Below, one piece after another: positions 22,901-35,801 of a stretch of DNA of 64,000 nt (positions are counted from its first letter, which is position 1; each line of letters starts with the position of its first letter). Both the position numbers and the translations under genes were made by a program. The notes under the pieces are model-generated. The model was not told the origin of the DNA. It worked only from the letters and a program-made list of their open reading frames with translations, and searched no databases. Source of the stretch: Megalopta genalis (lineage: Eukaryota; Arthropoda; Insecta; Hymenoptera; Halictidae); NCBI RefSeq assembly GCF_051020955.1, contig NW_027476218.1, forward strand, positions 62,001-126,000, read 5' to 3'.

Positions 22901-25900
22901 CAAATACTTGTGATATACATGATTTATCTTCAAATGCAGGCGAAACAAAAGAATTAGCTTCAAATCCATGCGAAACACATCATTTAGTTACAAATTCATG
23001 CGGAACACATGGTTTATCTTCGTAGCTTCATAGTCTTGCGAAACAGATGGTTTAGATTCAGATACTTGTGATAAACATGAATTAGCTTCAACTGCATGCG
23101 AAACAAACAAGTTTGCTTCAAATCAAAGAGAAACACATGATTTAACTTCAAATCAATGCGAAGTAGAAGGCTTAGCTTCAAAACCATGCGAAACAAATAC
23201 TATAGCTTCAAATACTATTGATAAACATGATTTAGCATCAACTGCATGCGAAACGAACGAGTTAGTTACAAATCACGGCGAAACACATGATTTAGCTTCA
23301 AATCAATGCGATGTAGAAGGCATATCTTCAAATCCATGCAAAACAAATGGTTTACTTTCAAATACATGTGTTATGCATGATTTAGCTTCATCTGCATGCG
23401 AAGTAAACGAGTTATCTTGAAATCCATGCAAAACACATGATTTAGCATCAAATCAATTCGAAGTAGGAGGCTTATCTTCAAATCCATGCGAAACTTATGG
23501 TTTATCTTCAAATACTTGTGATAAACATGATTTAACTTCAACTGCATGCGAAACAAACAAGTTAGCTTCAAATCCAAGAGAAACACATGGCTTAACTTCC
23601 AATCAATGCGAAGAAGAAGGCTTAGCTTCAAATCCATGCGAATCAAACGGTTGAGCTTCAAGTACTTGTGACATACATGATTTATCTTCAAATGCAGGCG
23701 AAACAAAAGAGTTAGCTTCATATCTATGCGAAACACATCATTTAGCTGCAAATTCATGCGAAACACATGGTTTAGCTCAATAGTCATGCGACACAGATGG
23801 TTTATATTCAGATACTTGTGATGAACATGATTTAGCTTTAACTGCAAACGATACAAACGAGTTGGCTTCAAAACCAAGCGAAACTCATGATTTAGCTACA
23901 AATCAATGCGAAGTACAAGGCTTATCTTCAAATATATGAGAAACAAATGATTTATCTTCAGATAATTGCGATATAAGTGATATAGATTCATATGCAGGCA
24001 AAACAATCGAGTTAGCTTCAAATCAATGCGATGTGGAAGGCTTAGCATCAAATACATGAGAAACAAATGGTTTTGCTTAAAATACTTGTGATATACATGA
24101 TTTAGCTTCAACTGCATGCGAAACAAACGAGATAGCTTCAAAACCAAGCGAAACACATGATCTAGCTGCAAATCAATGCGAAGTAGAAGGCTTAGCTTCA
24201 AATCCATGCGAATCAAACGGTTTAGCTTCAAATACTTGTGATATACATGATTTATCTTCAAATGCCGGCGAAACAAAAGAGTTAGCTTCAAATCCATGTA
24301 AAACACATCATTTAGTTTCAAATTCATGAGAAACACATGGTTTAGCTTCATAGCTTCATAGTCTTGCGAAACAGATGGTTTAGATTCAGATACTTGTGAT
24401 AAACATGATTTAGCTCCAACTGCATGCGAAACAAACGAGTTAGCTACAAATCACAGCGAAACACATGATTTAGCTTCAAATCAATGCGATGTAGAAGGCA
24501 TATCTTCAAATCCATGCGAAACAAATGGTTTACTTTCAAATACATTTGTTATGCATGATTTAGCTTCATCTGCATGCGAAGGAAACGAGTTATCTTGAAA
24601 TCCATGCGAAACACATGATTTAGCATCAAATCAATGCGAAGTAGGAGGCTTATCTTCAAATCCATGCGAAACTTATGGTTTATCTTCAATTACTTGTGAT
24701 AAACATGATTTAACTTCAACAGCATGCGAAACAAACAAGTTAGCTTCAAATCCAAGAGAAACACATGGCTTAACTTCCAATCAATGCGAAGAAGAAGGCT
24801 TAGCTTCAAATCCATGCGAATCAAACGGTTGAGCTTCAAGTACTTGTGACATACATGATTTATCTTCAAATGCAGGCGAAACAAAAGAGTTAGCTTCATA
24901 TCCATGCGAAACACATCATTTAGCTGCAAATTCATGCGAAACACATGGTTTAGCTCAATAGTCATGCGACACAGATGGTTTATATTCAGATACTTGTGAT
25001 AAACATGATTTAGCTTCAACTGCAAACGAAACAATCGAGATAGCTTCAAATCAATGCGAAGTGGAAGTCTTAGCATCAAATACATGAGAAACAAATGGTT
25101 TAGCTTAAAATACTTGTGATATACATGATTTAGCTTCAGCTGCATGCGAAACAAACGAGTTAGCTTCTAATCCAAGAGAAACACATGATTTAACTTCAAA
25201 TCAATGCGAAGTAGAAGAATTAGCTTCAAATCCACGCGAAACAAATGCTTCAGCTTCAAATACTTTTGACAAACATGATTTAACTTCAACTGCATGCGAA
25301 ACAAACGAGTTAGCTTCAAAACCAAGCGCAACACGTGATTTAGCTGCAAATCAATGCGAAGTAGAAGGCTTAGCTTCAAATACATGCGAATCAAACGGTT
25401 TAGCTTCAAATACTTGTGATATACATGATTTATCATCAAATGCCGGCGAAACAAAAGAGTTAGCTTCAAATCCATGTGAAACACATCATTTAGTTTCAAA
25501 TTCATGCGAAATACATGGTTTAGCTTCATAGCTTCATAGTCTTGCGAAACAGATCTTTTAGATTCAGATATTGTGATAATCATGATTTAGTTTCAACTGC
25601 ATGCGAAACAAACAAGTTTGCTTAAAATCAAAGAGAAACACATGATTTAGCTTCGAATCAATGCGAAGTTGAAGTCTTTGCTTGTAATCCATGCGAAGCG
25701 AATGGTTTAGTTTCAAATACTTGTGATACACATGATTTATCTTCAAATACAGGCGAAGAAAACGAGTTAGCTTCAAAACCAAGCGTAACACATGATTTAG
25801 CTGCAAATCAATGCGAAGTAGAAGGGTTAGCTTCAAATCCATGCGAATCAAACGGTTGAGTTTCAAATACTTGTGATATACATGATTTATCTTCAAATGC

Positions 25901-25980
25901 AGGCGAAACAAAAGAGTTAGCTTCATATCCATGCTAAACACATCGTTTAGCTTCAAATTCATGCGAAACGCATGGTTTAG
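19991..25980. repeat. Array segment 4: diverged middle with longer internal copies
   Basis: Individual units differ from each other more than in the flanking segments. A passage at about 23230-23830 is repeated at 24420-25020 with small differences, an internal duplication of about 1.19 kb. Irregular 38-bp-type units lie near 22708, 23018, 24346 and 25525. Another variant (ctcaatagtcatgcg) lies near 21572, 23787 and 24956. Confidence 0.65.
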
Positions 25981-28900
25981 CTTCATAGCTTCATATTCTT
26001 GCGAAACAGATGGGTTAGATTCAGATACTTGTGATAAACATGATTTAGCTTCAACTGCATGCGAAACAAACAAGTTAGCTTCAAATCCAAGAGAAACACA
26101 TGACTTAACTTCCAATCAATGCGAAGTAGAAGGCTTAGCTTCAAATCCATGCGAATCAAACGGTTGAGCTTCAAGTACTTGTGATATACATGATTTATCT
26201 TCAAATGCAGGCGAAACAAAAGAGTTAGCTTCATATCCATGCGAAACACATCATTTAGCTTCAAATTCATGCGAAACACATGGTTTAGCTTCAAATCAAT
26301 GCGAAGTACAAGGCTTATCTTCAAATACATGAGAAACAAATGATTTATCTTCAGATAATTGCGATATAAGTGATATAGATTCATATGCAGGCGAAACAAT
26401 CGAGTTAGCTTCAAATCAATGCGAATTGGAAGGCTTAGCTTCAAATACATGAGAAACAAATGGTTTAGCTTCAAATACTTGTGATATACATGATTTATCT
26501 TCAAATGCAGGCGAAACAAAAGAGTTAGCTTCAAATCCATGCGAAACATTTGATTTAGCTTCAAATCAGTGCGAAATAGACGGCTTAGCTTCAAATACAT
26601 GACAAGCAAATGATTTATCTTCAGATAATTGCGATATAAGTGATATAGTTTCAAATGCAGTCGAATCAATCGAGTTAGCTTCAAATTAATGCGAAGTACG
26701 AGGCTTATCTTCAAATCCATGCGAAACAAATGGTTTAGCTTCAAATTCTTGTGATATACATGATTTAGCTTCAACTGCATGCGAAACAAACGAGTTAGCT
26801 TCAAAACCAAGCGACACACATGATTTAGCTTCAAATCAATGCGAAGTAGAAGGCTTAGCTTCAAAATCATGCGAAAGAAATGGTTTAGCTTCAAATACTT
26901 GTGATATACATGATTCAGCTTCAACTGCATGCGAAGCAAACGAGTTAGCTTCAAAAGCAAGCGGAACACATGATTTAGCTGCAAATCAATGCGAAGTAGA
27001 AGGCTTAGCTTCAAATCCATGCGAATCAAACGGTTTAGCTTCAAATACTTGTGATGTACATGATTTATATTCAAATGCAGGCGAAACAAAAGAGTTAGCT
27101 TCAAATCCATGCGAAACACATGGTTTAGCTTCAAATCAATGCGAAGTACAAGGCTTATCTTCAAATACATGAGAAACAAATGATTTATCTTCAGATAATT
27201 GCGATATAAGTGATATAGATTCATATGCAGGCGAAACAATCGAGTTAGCTTCAAATCAATGCGAATTGGAAGGCTTAGCTTCAAATACATGAGAAACAAA
27301 TGGTTTAGCTTCAAATACTTGTGATATACATGATTTATCTTCAAATGCAGGCGAAACAAAAGAGTTAGCTTCAAATCCATGCGAAACATTTGATTTAGCT
27401 TCAAATCAGTGCGAAATAGACGGCTTAGCTTCAAATACATGACAAGCAAATGATTCATCTTCAGATAATTGCGATATAAGTGATATAGTTTGAAATGCAG
27501 TCGAATCAATCGAGTTAGCTTCAAATTAATGCGAAGTACGAGGCTTATCTTCAAATCCATGCGAAACAAATGGTTTAGCTTCAAATTCTTGTGATATACA
27601 TGATTTAGCTTCAACTGCATGCGAAACAAACGAGTTAGCTTCAAAACCAAGCGACACACATGATTTAGCTTCAAATCAATGCGAAGTAGAAGGCTTAGCT
27701 TCAAATTCATGCGAAAGAAATGGTTTAGCTTCAAATACTTGTGATATACATGATTCAGCTTCAACTGCATGCGAAGCAAACGAGTTAGCTTCAAAAGCAA
27801 GCGAAACACATGATTTAGCTGCAAATCAATGCGAAGTAGAAGGCTTAGCTTCAAATCCATGCGAATCAAACGGTTTAGCTTCAAATACTTGTGATGTACA
27901 TGATTTATATTCAAATGCAGGCGAAACAAAAGAGTTAGCTTCAAAACCAAGCGAAACACATGATTTAGCTGCGAATCAATGCGAAGTAGAAGGCTTATCT
28001 TTAAATCCATGCGAATCAATCGGTTTAGATTCAAATACTTGTGATATACATGATTCACCTTCAACTGCATGCGTTACAGATGAGTTAGCTTCAAAACCAA
28101 GCGAAACACATGATTTAGATTCAAATCAATGCCAAGTAGAAGGCTTAGCTTCAAATTCATGCGGAACAAATGGTTTAGCTTCAAATACTTGTGACATACA
28201 TGATTCAGATTCAAATGCAGGCGAAACAATCGAGTTAGCTTCAAATCAATGCGAAGTAGAAGGCTTAGCTTCAAATTCATGCGAAAGAAATGGTTTAGCT
28301 TCAAATAATTGTGATATACATGATTCAGCTTCAACTGCAAACGAAACTAACGAGTTAGCTTCAAAACCAAGCGAAACACATGATTTAGCTGCAAATCAAT
28401 GCGAAGTAGAAGGCTTAGCTTCAAATCCATGCGAATCAAACGGTTTAGCTTCAAATACTTGTGATGTACATGATTTATCTTCAAATGCAGGCGAAACAAA
28501 AGAGTTAGCTTCAAAACCAAGCGAAACACATGATTTAGCTGCGAATCAATGCGAAGTAGAAGGCTTATCTTTAAATCCATGCGAATCAATCGGTTTAGAT
28601 TCAAATACTTGTGATATACATGATTCACCTTCAACTGCATGCGTTACAGATGAGTTAGCTTCAAAACCAAGCGATACACATGATTTAGATTCAAATCAAT
28701 GCCAAGTAGAAGGCTTAGCTTCAAATTCATGCGGAACAAATGGTTTAGCTTCAAATACTTGTGACATACATGATTCAGCTTCAAATGCAGGCGAAACAAT
28801 CGAGTTAGCTTCAAATCAATGCGAAGTAGAAGGCTTAGCTTCAAATTCATGCGAAAGAAATGGTTTAGCTTCAAATAATTGTGATATACATGATTCAGCT

Positions 28901-30120
28901 TCAACTGCAAGCGAAACTAACGAGTTAGCTTCAAAAGCAAGCGAAACACATGATTTAGCTGCAAATCAATGCGAAGTAGAAGGCTTAGCTTCAAATCCAT
29001 GCGAATCAAACGGTTTAGCTTCAAATACTTGTGATGTACATGATTTATCTTCAAATGCAGGCGAAACAAAAGAGTTAGCTTCAAAACCAAGCGAAACACA
29101 TGATTTAGCTGAGAATCAATGCGAAGTAGAAGGCTTATCTTTAAATCCATGCGAATCAATCGGTTTAGATTCAAATACTTGTGATATACATGATTCAGCT
29201 TCAAATGCAGGCGAAACAATCGAGTTAGCTTCAAATCAATGCGAAGTAGAAGGCTTAGCTTCAAATTCATGCGAAAGAAATGGTTTAGCTTCAAATAATT
29301 GTGATATACATGATTCAGCTTCAACTGCAAGCGAAACTAACGAGTTAGCTTCAAAACCAAGCGAAACACATGATTTAGCTGCGAATCAATGCGAAGTAGA
29401 AGGCTTATCTTTAAATCCATGCGAATCAATCGGTTTAGATTCAAATACTTGTGATATACATGATTCACCTTCAACTGCAGGCGTTACAGATGAGTTAGCT
29501 TCAAAACCAAGCGAAACACATGATTTAGATTCAAATCAATGCCAAGTAGAAGGCTTAGCTTCAAATTCATGCGGAACGAATGGTTTAGCTTCAAATACTT
29601 GTGACATACATGATTCAGCTTCAAATGCAGGCGTTACAGATGAGTTAGCTTCAAAACCAAGCGAAACACATGATTTAGATTCAAATCAATGCCAAGTAGA
29701 AGGCTTATCTTCAAATCCATGCGAATCAAACGGTTTAGATTCAAATACTTGTGATATACATGATTCACCTTCAACTGCATGCGTTACAGATGAGTTAGCT
29801 TCAAAACAAAGCGAAACACATGATTTAGATTCAAATCAATGCCAAGTAGAAGGCTTAGCTTCAAATTCATGCGAAACAAATGGTTTAGCTTCAAATACTA
29901 GTGATATACATGATTCAGCTTCAAATCCAGGCGAAACAATCGAGTTAGCTTCAAATCAATGCGAAGTAGAAGGCTTAGCTTCAAATTCATGCGAAAGAAA
30001 TGGTTTAGCTTCAAATAATTGTGATATACATGAATCAGCTTCAACTGCATGCGAAACAAACGAGTTAGCTTCAAATCCATGCGAAACTCATGATTTAGCT
30101 TCAAATCAATGCGAAATAGA
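25981..30120. repeat. Array segment 5: 840-bp and 570-bp tandem duplications
   Basis: 26281-27120 is followed by a near-identical 27121-27960 (offset 840 bp). 27777-28346 is followed by 28347-28916 (offset 570 bp). The 30-bp register is unbroken through the segment. Related copies recur at about 20,624 bp distance (for example 29330 against 49954). The longest minus-strand reading frame of the window (25983-28070) lies here; see findings for why it is not called a gene. Confidence 0.8.
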
Positions 30121-33100
30121 AGGCTGATTTTCGAATCCATGCGAAACAAATGGTTTAGCTTCAAATACTTGTGATATACATGATTGAGCTTCAACTGCAT
30201 GCGAAATAAACGAGTTAGCTTCAAATCCAAGCGAAACACATGATTTAGCTTCAAATCAATGCGATGTGGAAGGCTCATCTTCAAATCCATGCGAAACAAA
30301 TGGTTTAGCTTCAAATACTTGTGCTATACATGACTTATCTTCAAATGCAAGCGAAACAAAAGAGTTAGCTTCAAAACCAAGCGAAACACATCATTTAGCT
30401 TCAAATTCATGCGAAACACATGGTTTAGCTTAATATTCATGCGAAACAGATGGTTTATACTCAGATACTTGTGATAAATATGATTTTGCTTCAACTGCAT
30501 GCGAAACAAACGAGTTAGCTTCAAATCCATGTGAAACACATGATTTAGCTTCAAATCAATGCGAAGTAGAAGGCTTAGCTTCAAGTTCATGCGAAACCAA
30601 TGGTATAGCTTCAAATACTTGTGATATACATGATTTAGCTTCAACTGCATGCGAAACAAACGAGTTAGCTTCAGATAATTGCGATATAAGTGATGTAGCT
30701 TCAAATGCAGGTGAAACAATCGAGCTTCAAATTAGTTTCAAATCAATGCGAAGTAGAAGGCTTGTCTTCAAATCCATGCGAAATAAATGGTTTAGCTTCA
30801 AATACTTGTGATATAAATGATTTAGCTTCAACTGCAGGCGAAACAAAAGAGTTAGCTTCAAATCCATGCGAAAGACATCATTTAGCTTCAAATTCATGCG
30901 AAACACATGGTTTAGCTACAAATACTTGTGATATACATGATTTAGCTTTAACGGCAGGCGAAACAAACGAGTTAGCTTCAAATCCATGAGCTACACATGA
31001 TTTAGCTTCAAATCAATGCGAAGTAGAAGGCTTAGCTTTAAACAAATGAGAAACAAATGATTTATCTTCAGATAATTGCGATATAAGTGGTACTGCTTCA
31101 AATCCATGCGAAACACATGATTTAGCTTCAGCTTCATGCGAATCACATGGATTAGCTTCATAGCTTCATATTCTTGCGAAACAGGTGGATTAGATTTAGA
31201 TACTTGTGATGTACATGTTTTAGCTTCAACTGCATGCGAAACAAACGTGTTAGCTTCAAATCCATGCGAGACACATGATTTATCTTCAAATCAATGCGAA
31301 GTTGAAGGCTTTGCTTCAAATCCTTGCGAAGCGAATGGTTTAACTTCAAATACTTGTGATATACATGATTTATCTTCAAATACAGGCGAAAAAGACGCGT
31401 TAGCTTCAAATCCATGCGAAACACACGATTTAGCTTCAAATCAATGCGAAGTAGAAGGCTTAGTTTCAAACTCACACGAAACACATGATTTAGCTTCAAA
31501 TCAGTACGAAGTAGAAGGCTTAATTTCAAATCCATGCGAATCCAATGGTTTAGCTTAAAATACTTGTGATATACATAATTTAGCTTCAAATGCATGCGAA
31601 ACAAACGAGTTAGCTTCAAATCCAAGCGAAACACATGACATAGCTTCAATTTCATGCAAAGTAGAACTCTTAGCTTCAAATACATGCGAAATAAATGGTT
31701 TAGCTTCAAATACTTGTTTTATACATGATTTAGCATCAACTGCATTGCGAAACAAACGAGTTAGCTTCAAATCCTTGCGAAACACATGACTTAGCTTCAA
31801 CTCAATGCGAAGTAGAAGGCTTAGCTTCAAATTCATGCGAAACAAATGGTTTAGCTTCAAATACTTTTGATAAACGTGATTTAGCTTCAACTGCATGAGA
31901 AACAAACGTGTTTGCTTCAAATCCCAGCGAAACACATGATTTAGCAGCAAATCAATGCGAAGTAGAAGGCTTAGTTTCAAATTCATGCGAAACAAATGGT
32001 TTAGCTTCAAATACTTGTGATATACATGATTCAGCTTCAAATGCATGCGAAGCAAACGAGTTAGCTTCAAATCCATGCGAAACACATGATTTAACTTCAA
32101 ATCAATGCGAAATAGACGGCTTAGCTTCAAATACATGAGAAGCAAATTATTTATCTTCAGATAATTGCGATATAAGTGATATAGATTCAAATGCAGTCGA
32201 ATCAATCGAGTTAGCTTCAAATTAATGCGAAGTAGAAGGCTTATCTTCAAATCCATCCGAAACAAATGGTTTAGCTTCACATACTTGCGATATACATGAT
32301 TTAGCTTCAACTGCATGCGAAACAAACGAGTTAGCTTCAAATCCCAGCGAAACACATGATTTAGCTTCGAATCAATGCGAAGTAGAAGGCTTAGCTTCAA
32401 ACACACGAAAAACAAATGATTCATATTCAGATAATTGCGATATAAGTGATACAGCTTCAAATCCATGCGAAACACATGATTAAGCTTCAAATTCATGCGA
32501 ATCACATGGATTAGCTTCATAGCTTCATATTCTTGCGAAACAGATGGATTAGATCCAGATACTTGTGATGTACATGTTTTGGCTTCAACTGCATGCGAAA
32601 CAAACGAGTTAGCTTCAAATCCATGAGCTACACATGATTTAGCTTCAAATCAATGCGAAGTAGAAGGCTTAGCTTTAAACAAATGAGAAACAAATGATTT
32701 ATCTTCAGATAATTGCGATATAAGTGGTACAGCTTCAAATCCATGCGAAACACATGATTTAGCTTCAGATTCATGCGAATCACATGGATTAGCTTCATAG
32801 CTTCATATTCTTGCGAAACAGGTGGATTAGATTTAGATACTTGTGATGTACATGTTTTAGCTTCAACTGCATGCGAAACAAACGTGTTAGCTTCAAATCC
32901 ATGCGAGACACATGATTTATCTTCAAATCAATGCGAAGTTGAAGGCTTTGCTTCAAATCCTTGCGAAGCGAATGGTTTAACTTCAAATACTTGTGATATA
33001 CATGATTTATCTTCAAATACAGGCGAAAAAGACGCGTTAGCTTCAAATCCATGCGAAACACACGATTTAGCTTCAAATCAATGCGAAGTAGAAGGCTTAG

Positions 33101-34640
33101 TTTCAAACTCACACGAAACACATGATTTAGCTTCAAATCAGTACGAAGTAGAAGGCTTAATTTCAAATCCATGCGAATCCAATGGTTTAGCTTAAAATAC
33201 TTGTGATATACATAATTTAGCTTCAAATGCATGCGAAACAAACGAGTTAGCTTCAAATCCCAGCGAAACACATGATTTAGCTTCGAATCAATGCGAAGTA
33301 GAAGGCTTAGCTTCAAACACACGAAAAACAAATGATTCATATTCAGATAATTGCGATATAAGTGATACAGCTTCAAATCCATGCGAAACACATGATTAAG
33401 CTTCAAATTCATGCGAATCACATGGATTAGCTTCATAGCTTCATATTCTTGCGAAACAGATGGATTAGATCCAGATACTTGTGATGTACATGTTTTGGCT
33501 TCAACTGCATGCGAAACAAACGAGTTAGCTTCAAATCCATGAGCTACACATGATTTAGCATCAAATCAGTGCGAAGTAGAAGGCTTAGCTTCAAACACAC
33601 GAAAAACAAATGATTCATATTCAGATAATTGCGATATAAGTGATACAGCTTCAAATCCATGCGAAACACATGATTAAGCTTCAAATTCATGCGAATCACA
33701 TGGATTAGCTTCATAGCTTCATATTCTTGCGAAACAGATGGATTAGATCCAGATACTTGTGATGTACATGTTTTGGCTTCAACTGCATGCGAAACAAACG
33801 AGTTAGCTTCAAATCCATGAGCTACACATGATTTAGCATCAAATCAGTGCGAAGTAGAAGGCTTAGCTTCAAATTCATGCGAAATAAATGGTTTAGCTTC
33901 AAATACATGTGATATACATGATTTAGCTGCAACAGCGTGCGAAACAAACGAGTAGCTTCAAATCCATGCGAAACACATGATTTAGCTTCAAATTCATGCG
34001 AAACACATGGATTACATTAATATTCATGCGAAACAAATGGTTCAGCTTTATATACTTGTGATATGCATGATTTAGCCTCAACTGCATGTGAAACAAACGT
34101 GTTTGCTTTAAATTCAGGCGAAACACATGACTCAGCATCAAATCAATGCGAAGTGCAACGCTTATCTTCGAATCCATGCAAAACAAATGGTTTAGCTTCA
34201 AATACTTGTTATATACAAGATTTAGCTTCAACTGCATGCGAAACAAACGAGTTAGCTTCAAATCCAAGCGAAACACATGATTTAGCTTCAAATCAATGCG
34301 AAGTAGAAGGCTTAGCTTCAACTCCATGCGAAACGAATGATTTAGCTTCAAATACTTGCGAACATAAGTGATATAGCTTCAACTGCAGGCGAAACAAACG
34401 AGTTTTCTACAAATCCAAACGAAACACTTGATTTAGCTTCAACTCAATGCGAACTAGAAGGCTTAGCATCAAATCCATGCGAATCAAATGGTTTACCTTC
34501 AAATACTTGTGATATACATGAATATGCTTCAACTGCATGCGAAACAAATGATTTAGCTTCAAATCCATGCGAAACAAACGAGTTAGCTTCAAATCAATGC
34601 GATATAGAAGGTTGATTTTCGATTCCATGCGAAACAAATG
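30121..34640. repeat. Array segment 6: nested duplications of 1,637, 916 and 278 bp
   Basis: About 30955-31620 recurs at 32592-33257 (offset 1,637 bp; the 140-residue plus-frame stretches at 31136-31558 and 32773-33195 are identical). The passage starting atcccagcga at 32341 recurs at 33257 (offset 916 bp), and tcaaacacac at 33313 recurs at 33591 (offset 278 bp). Each copy carries the 38-bp irregular unit, near 31155, 32517, 32792, 33430 and 33710. Confidence 0.8.
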
Positions 34641-35801
34641 GTTTAGCTTCTAATACTTGTGATATACTAGATTTAGCTTCAACAGCATGCGAAACAAACG
34701 AGTTAGCTTTAAATCCATGCGATAGGAACGAGTTTTCTTCAAATCCAAACGAAACACTTGATGTAGCTTCAAATCAATGCGAAGTAGAAGGCTCAGCTTC
34801 AAATCCATGCGAATCAAATGGTTTAGCTTCAAATACTTGTGATATACATGATTTTGATTCAACTGCATGCGAAACACATGAGTTAGCTCCAAATCCATGC
34901 GAAACAAACGAGTTAGCTTCAAATCCATGCGAAACTCATGATTTAGCTTCAAATCAATGCGAAATAGAAGGCTGATTTTCGAAACCATGCGAAACAAATG
35001 GTTTAGCTTCAAATACTTGTGATATACATGATTCAGCTTCAACTGCATGCGAAACAAACGAGTTAGCTTCAAAACCAAGCGAAACACATGACTTAGCTGC
35101 AAATCAATGCGAAGTAGAAGGCTTAGCTTCAAATCCATGCGAATCAAACGGTTTAGCTTCAAATACTTGTGATGTACATGATTTATTTTCAAATGCAGGC
35201 GAAACAAAAGAGTTAGCTTCAAAACCAAGCGAAACACATGATTTAGCTGCAAATCAATGCGAAGTAGAAGGCTTATCTTCAAATCCATGCGAATCAAACG
35301 GTTTAGATTCAAATACTTGTGATATACATGATTCACCTTCAACTGCATGCGTTACAGATGAGTTAGCTTCAAAACCAAGCGAAACACATGATTTAGATTC
35401 AAATCAATGCCAAGTAGAAGGCTTAGCTTCAAATTCATGCGAAACAAATGATTTAGATTCAAATACTTGTGATATACATGATTCAGCTTCAAATGCAGGC
35501 GAAACAATCGAGTTAGCTTCAAATCAATGCGAAGTGGAAGGCTCAGCTCTAACTCCATGCGAAACGTATGATTTAGCTTCAAATACTTGCGAGCATAAGT
35601 GATATAGCTTCAACTGCATGCGAAACAAACGTGTTAGCTTTAAATCCATGCGAAACACATGATTTAGCTTCAAATCAATGCGAAGTGGAAGGCTCAGCTC
35701 TAACTCCATGCGAAACGTATGATTTAGCTTCAAATACTTGCGAGCATAAGTGATATAGCTTCAACTGCATGCAAAACAAACGAGTTTTCTTCAAATCCAA
35801 A
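34641..35801. repeat. Array segment 7: copy of a segment found again about 16.3 kb downstream
   Basis: 35352-36400 matches 51668-52716 at a constant offset of 16,316 bp. Left of this, the match continues with an offset 150 bp shorter, because the downstream copy has one extra 150-bp repeat (51541-51690). Two 150-residue-scale passages with a CETYDLASNTCEHK-like break (35564-35604 and 35715-35755) are neighbouring copies. Confidence 0.75.
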
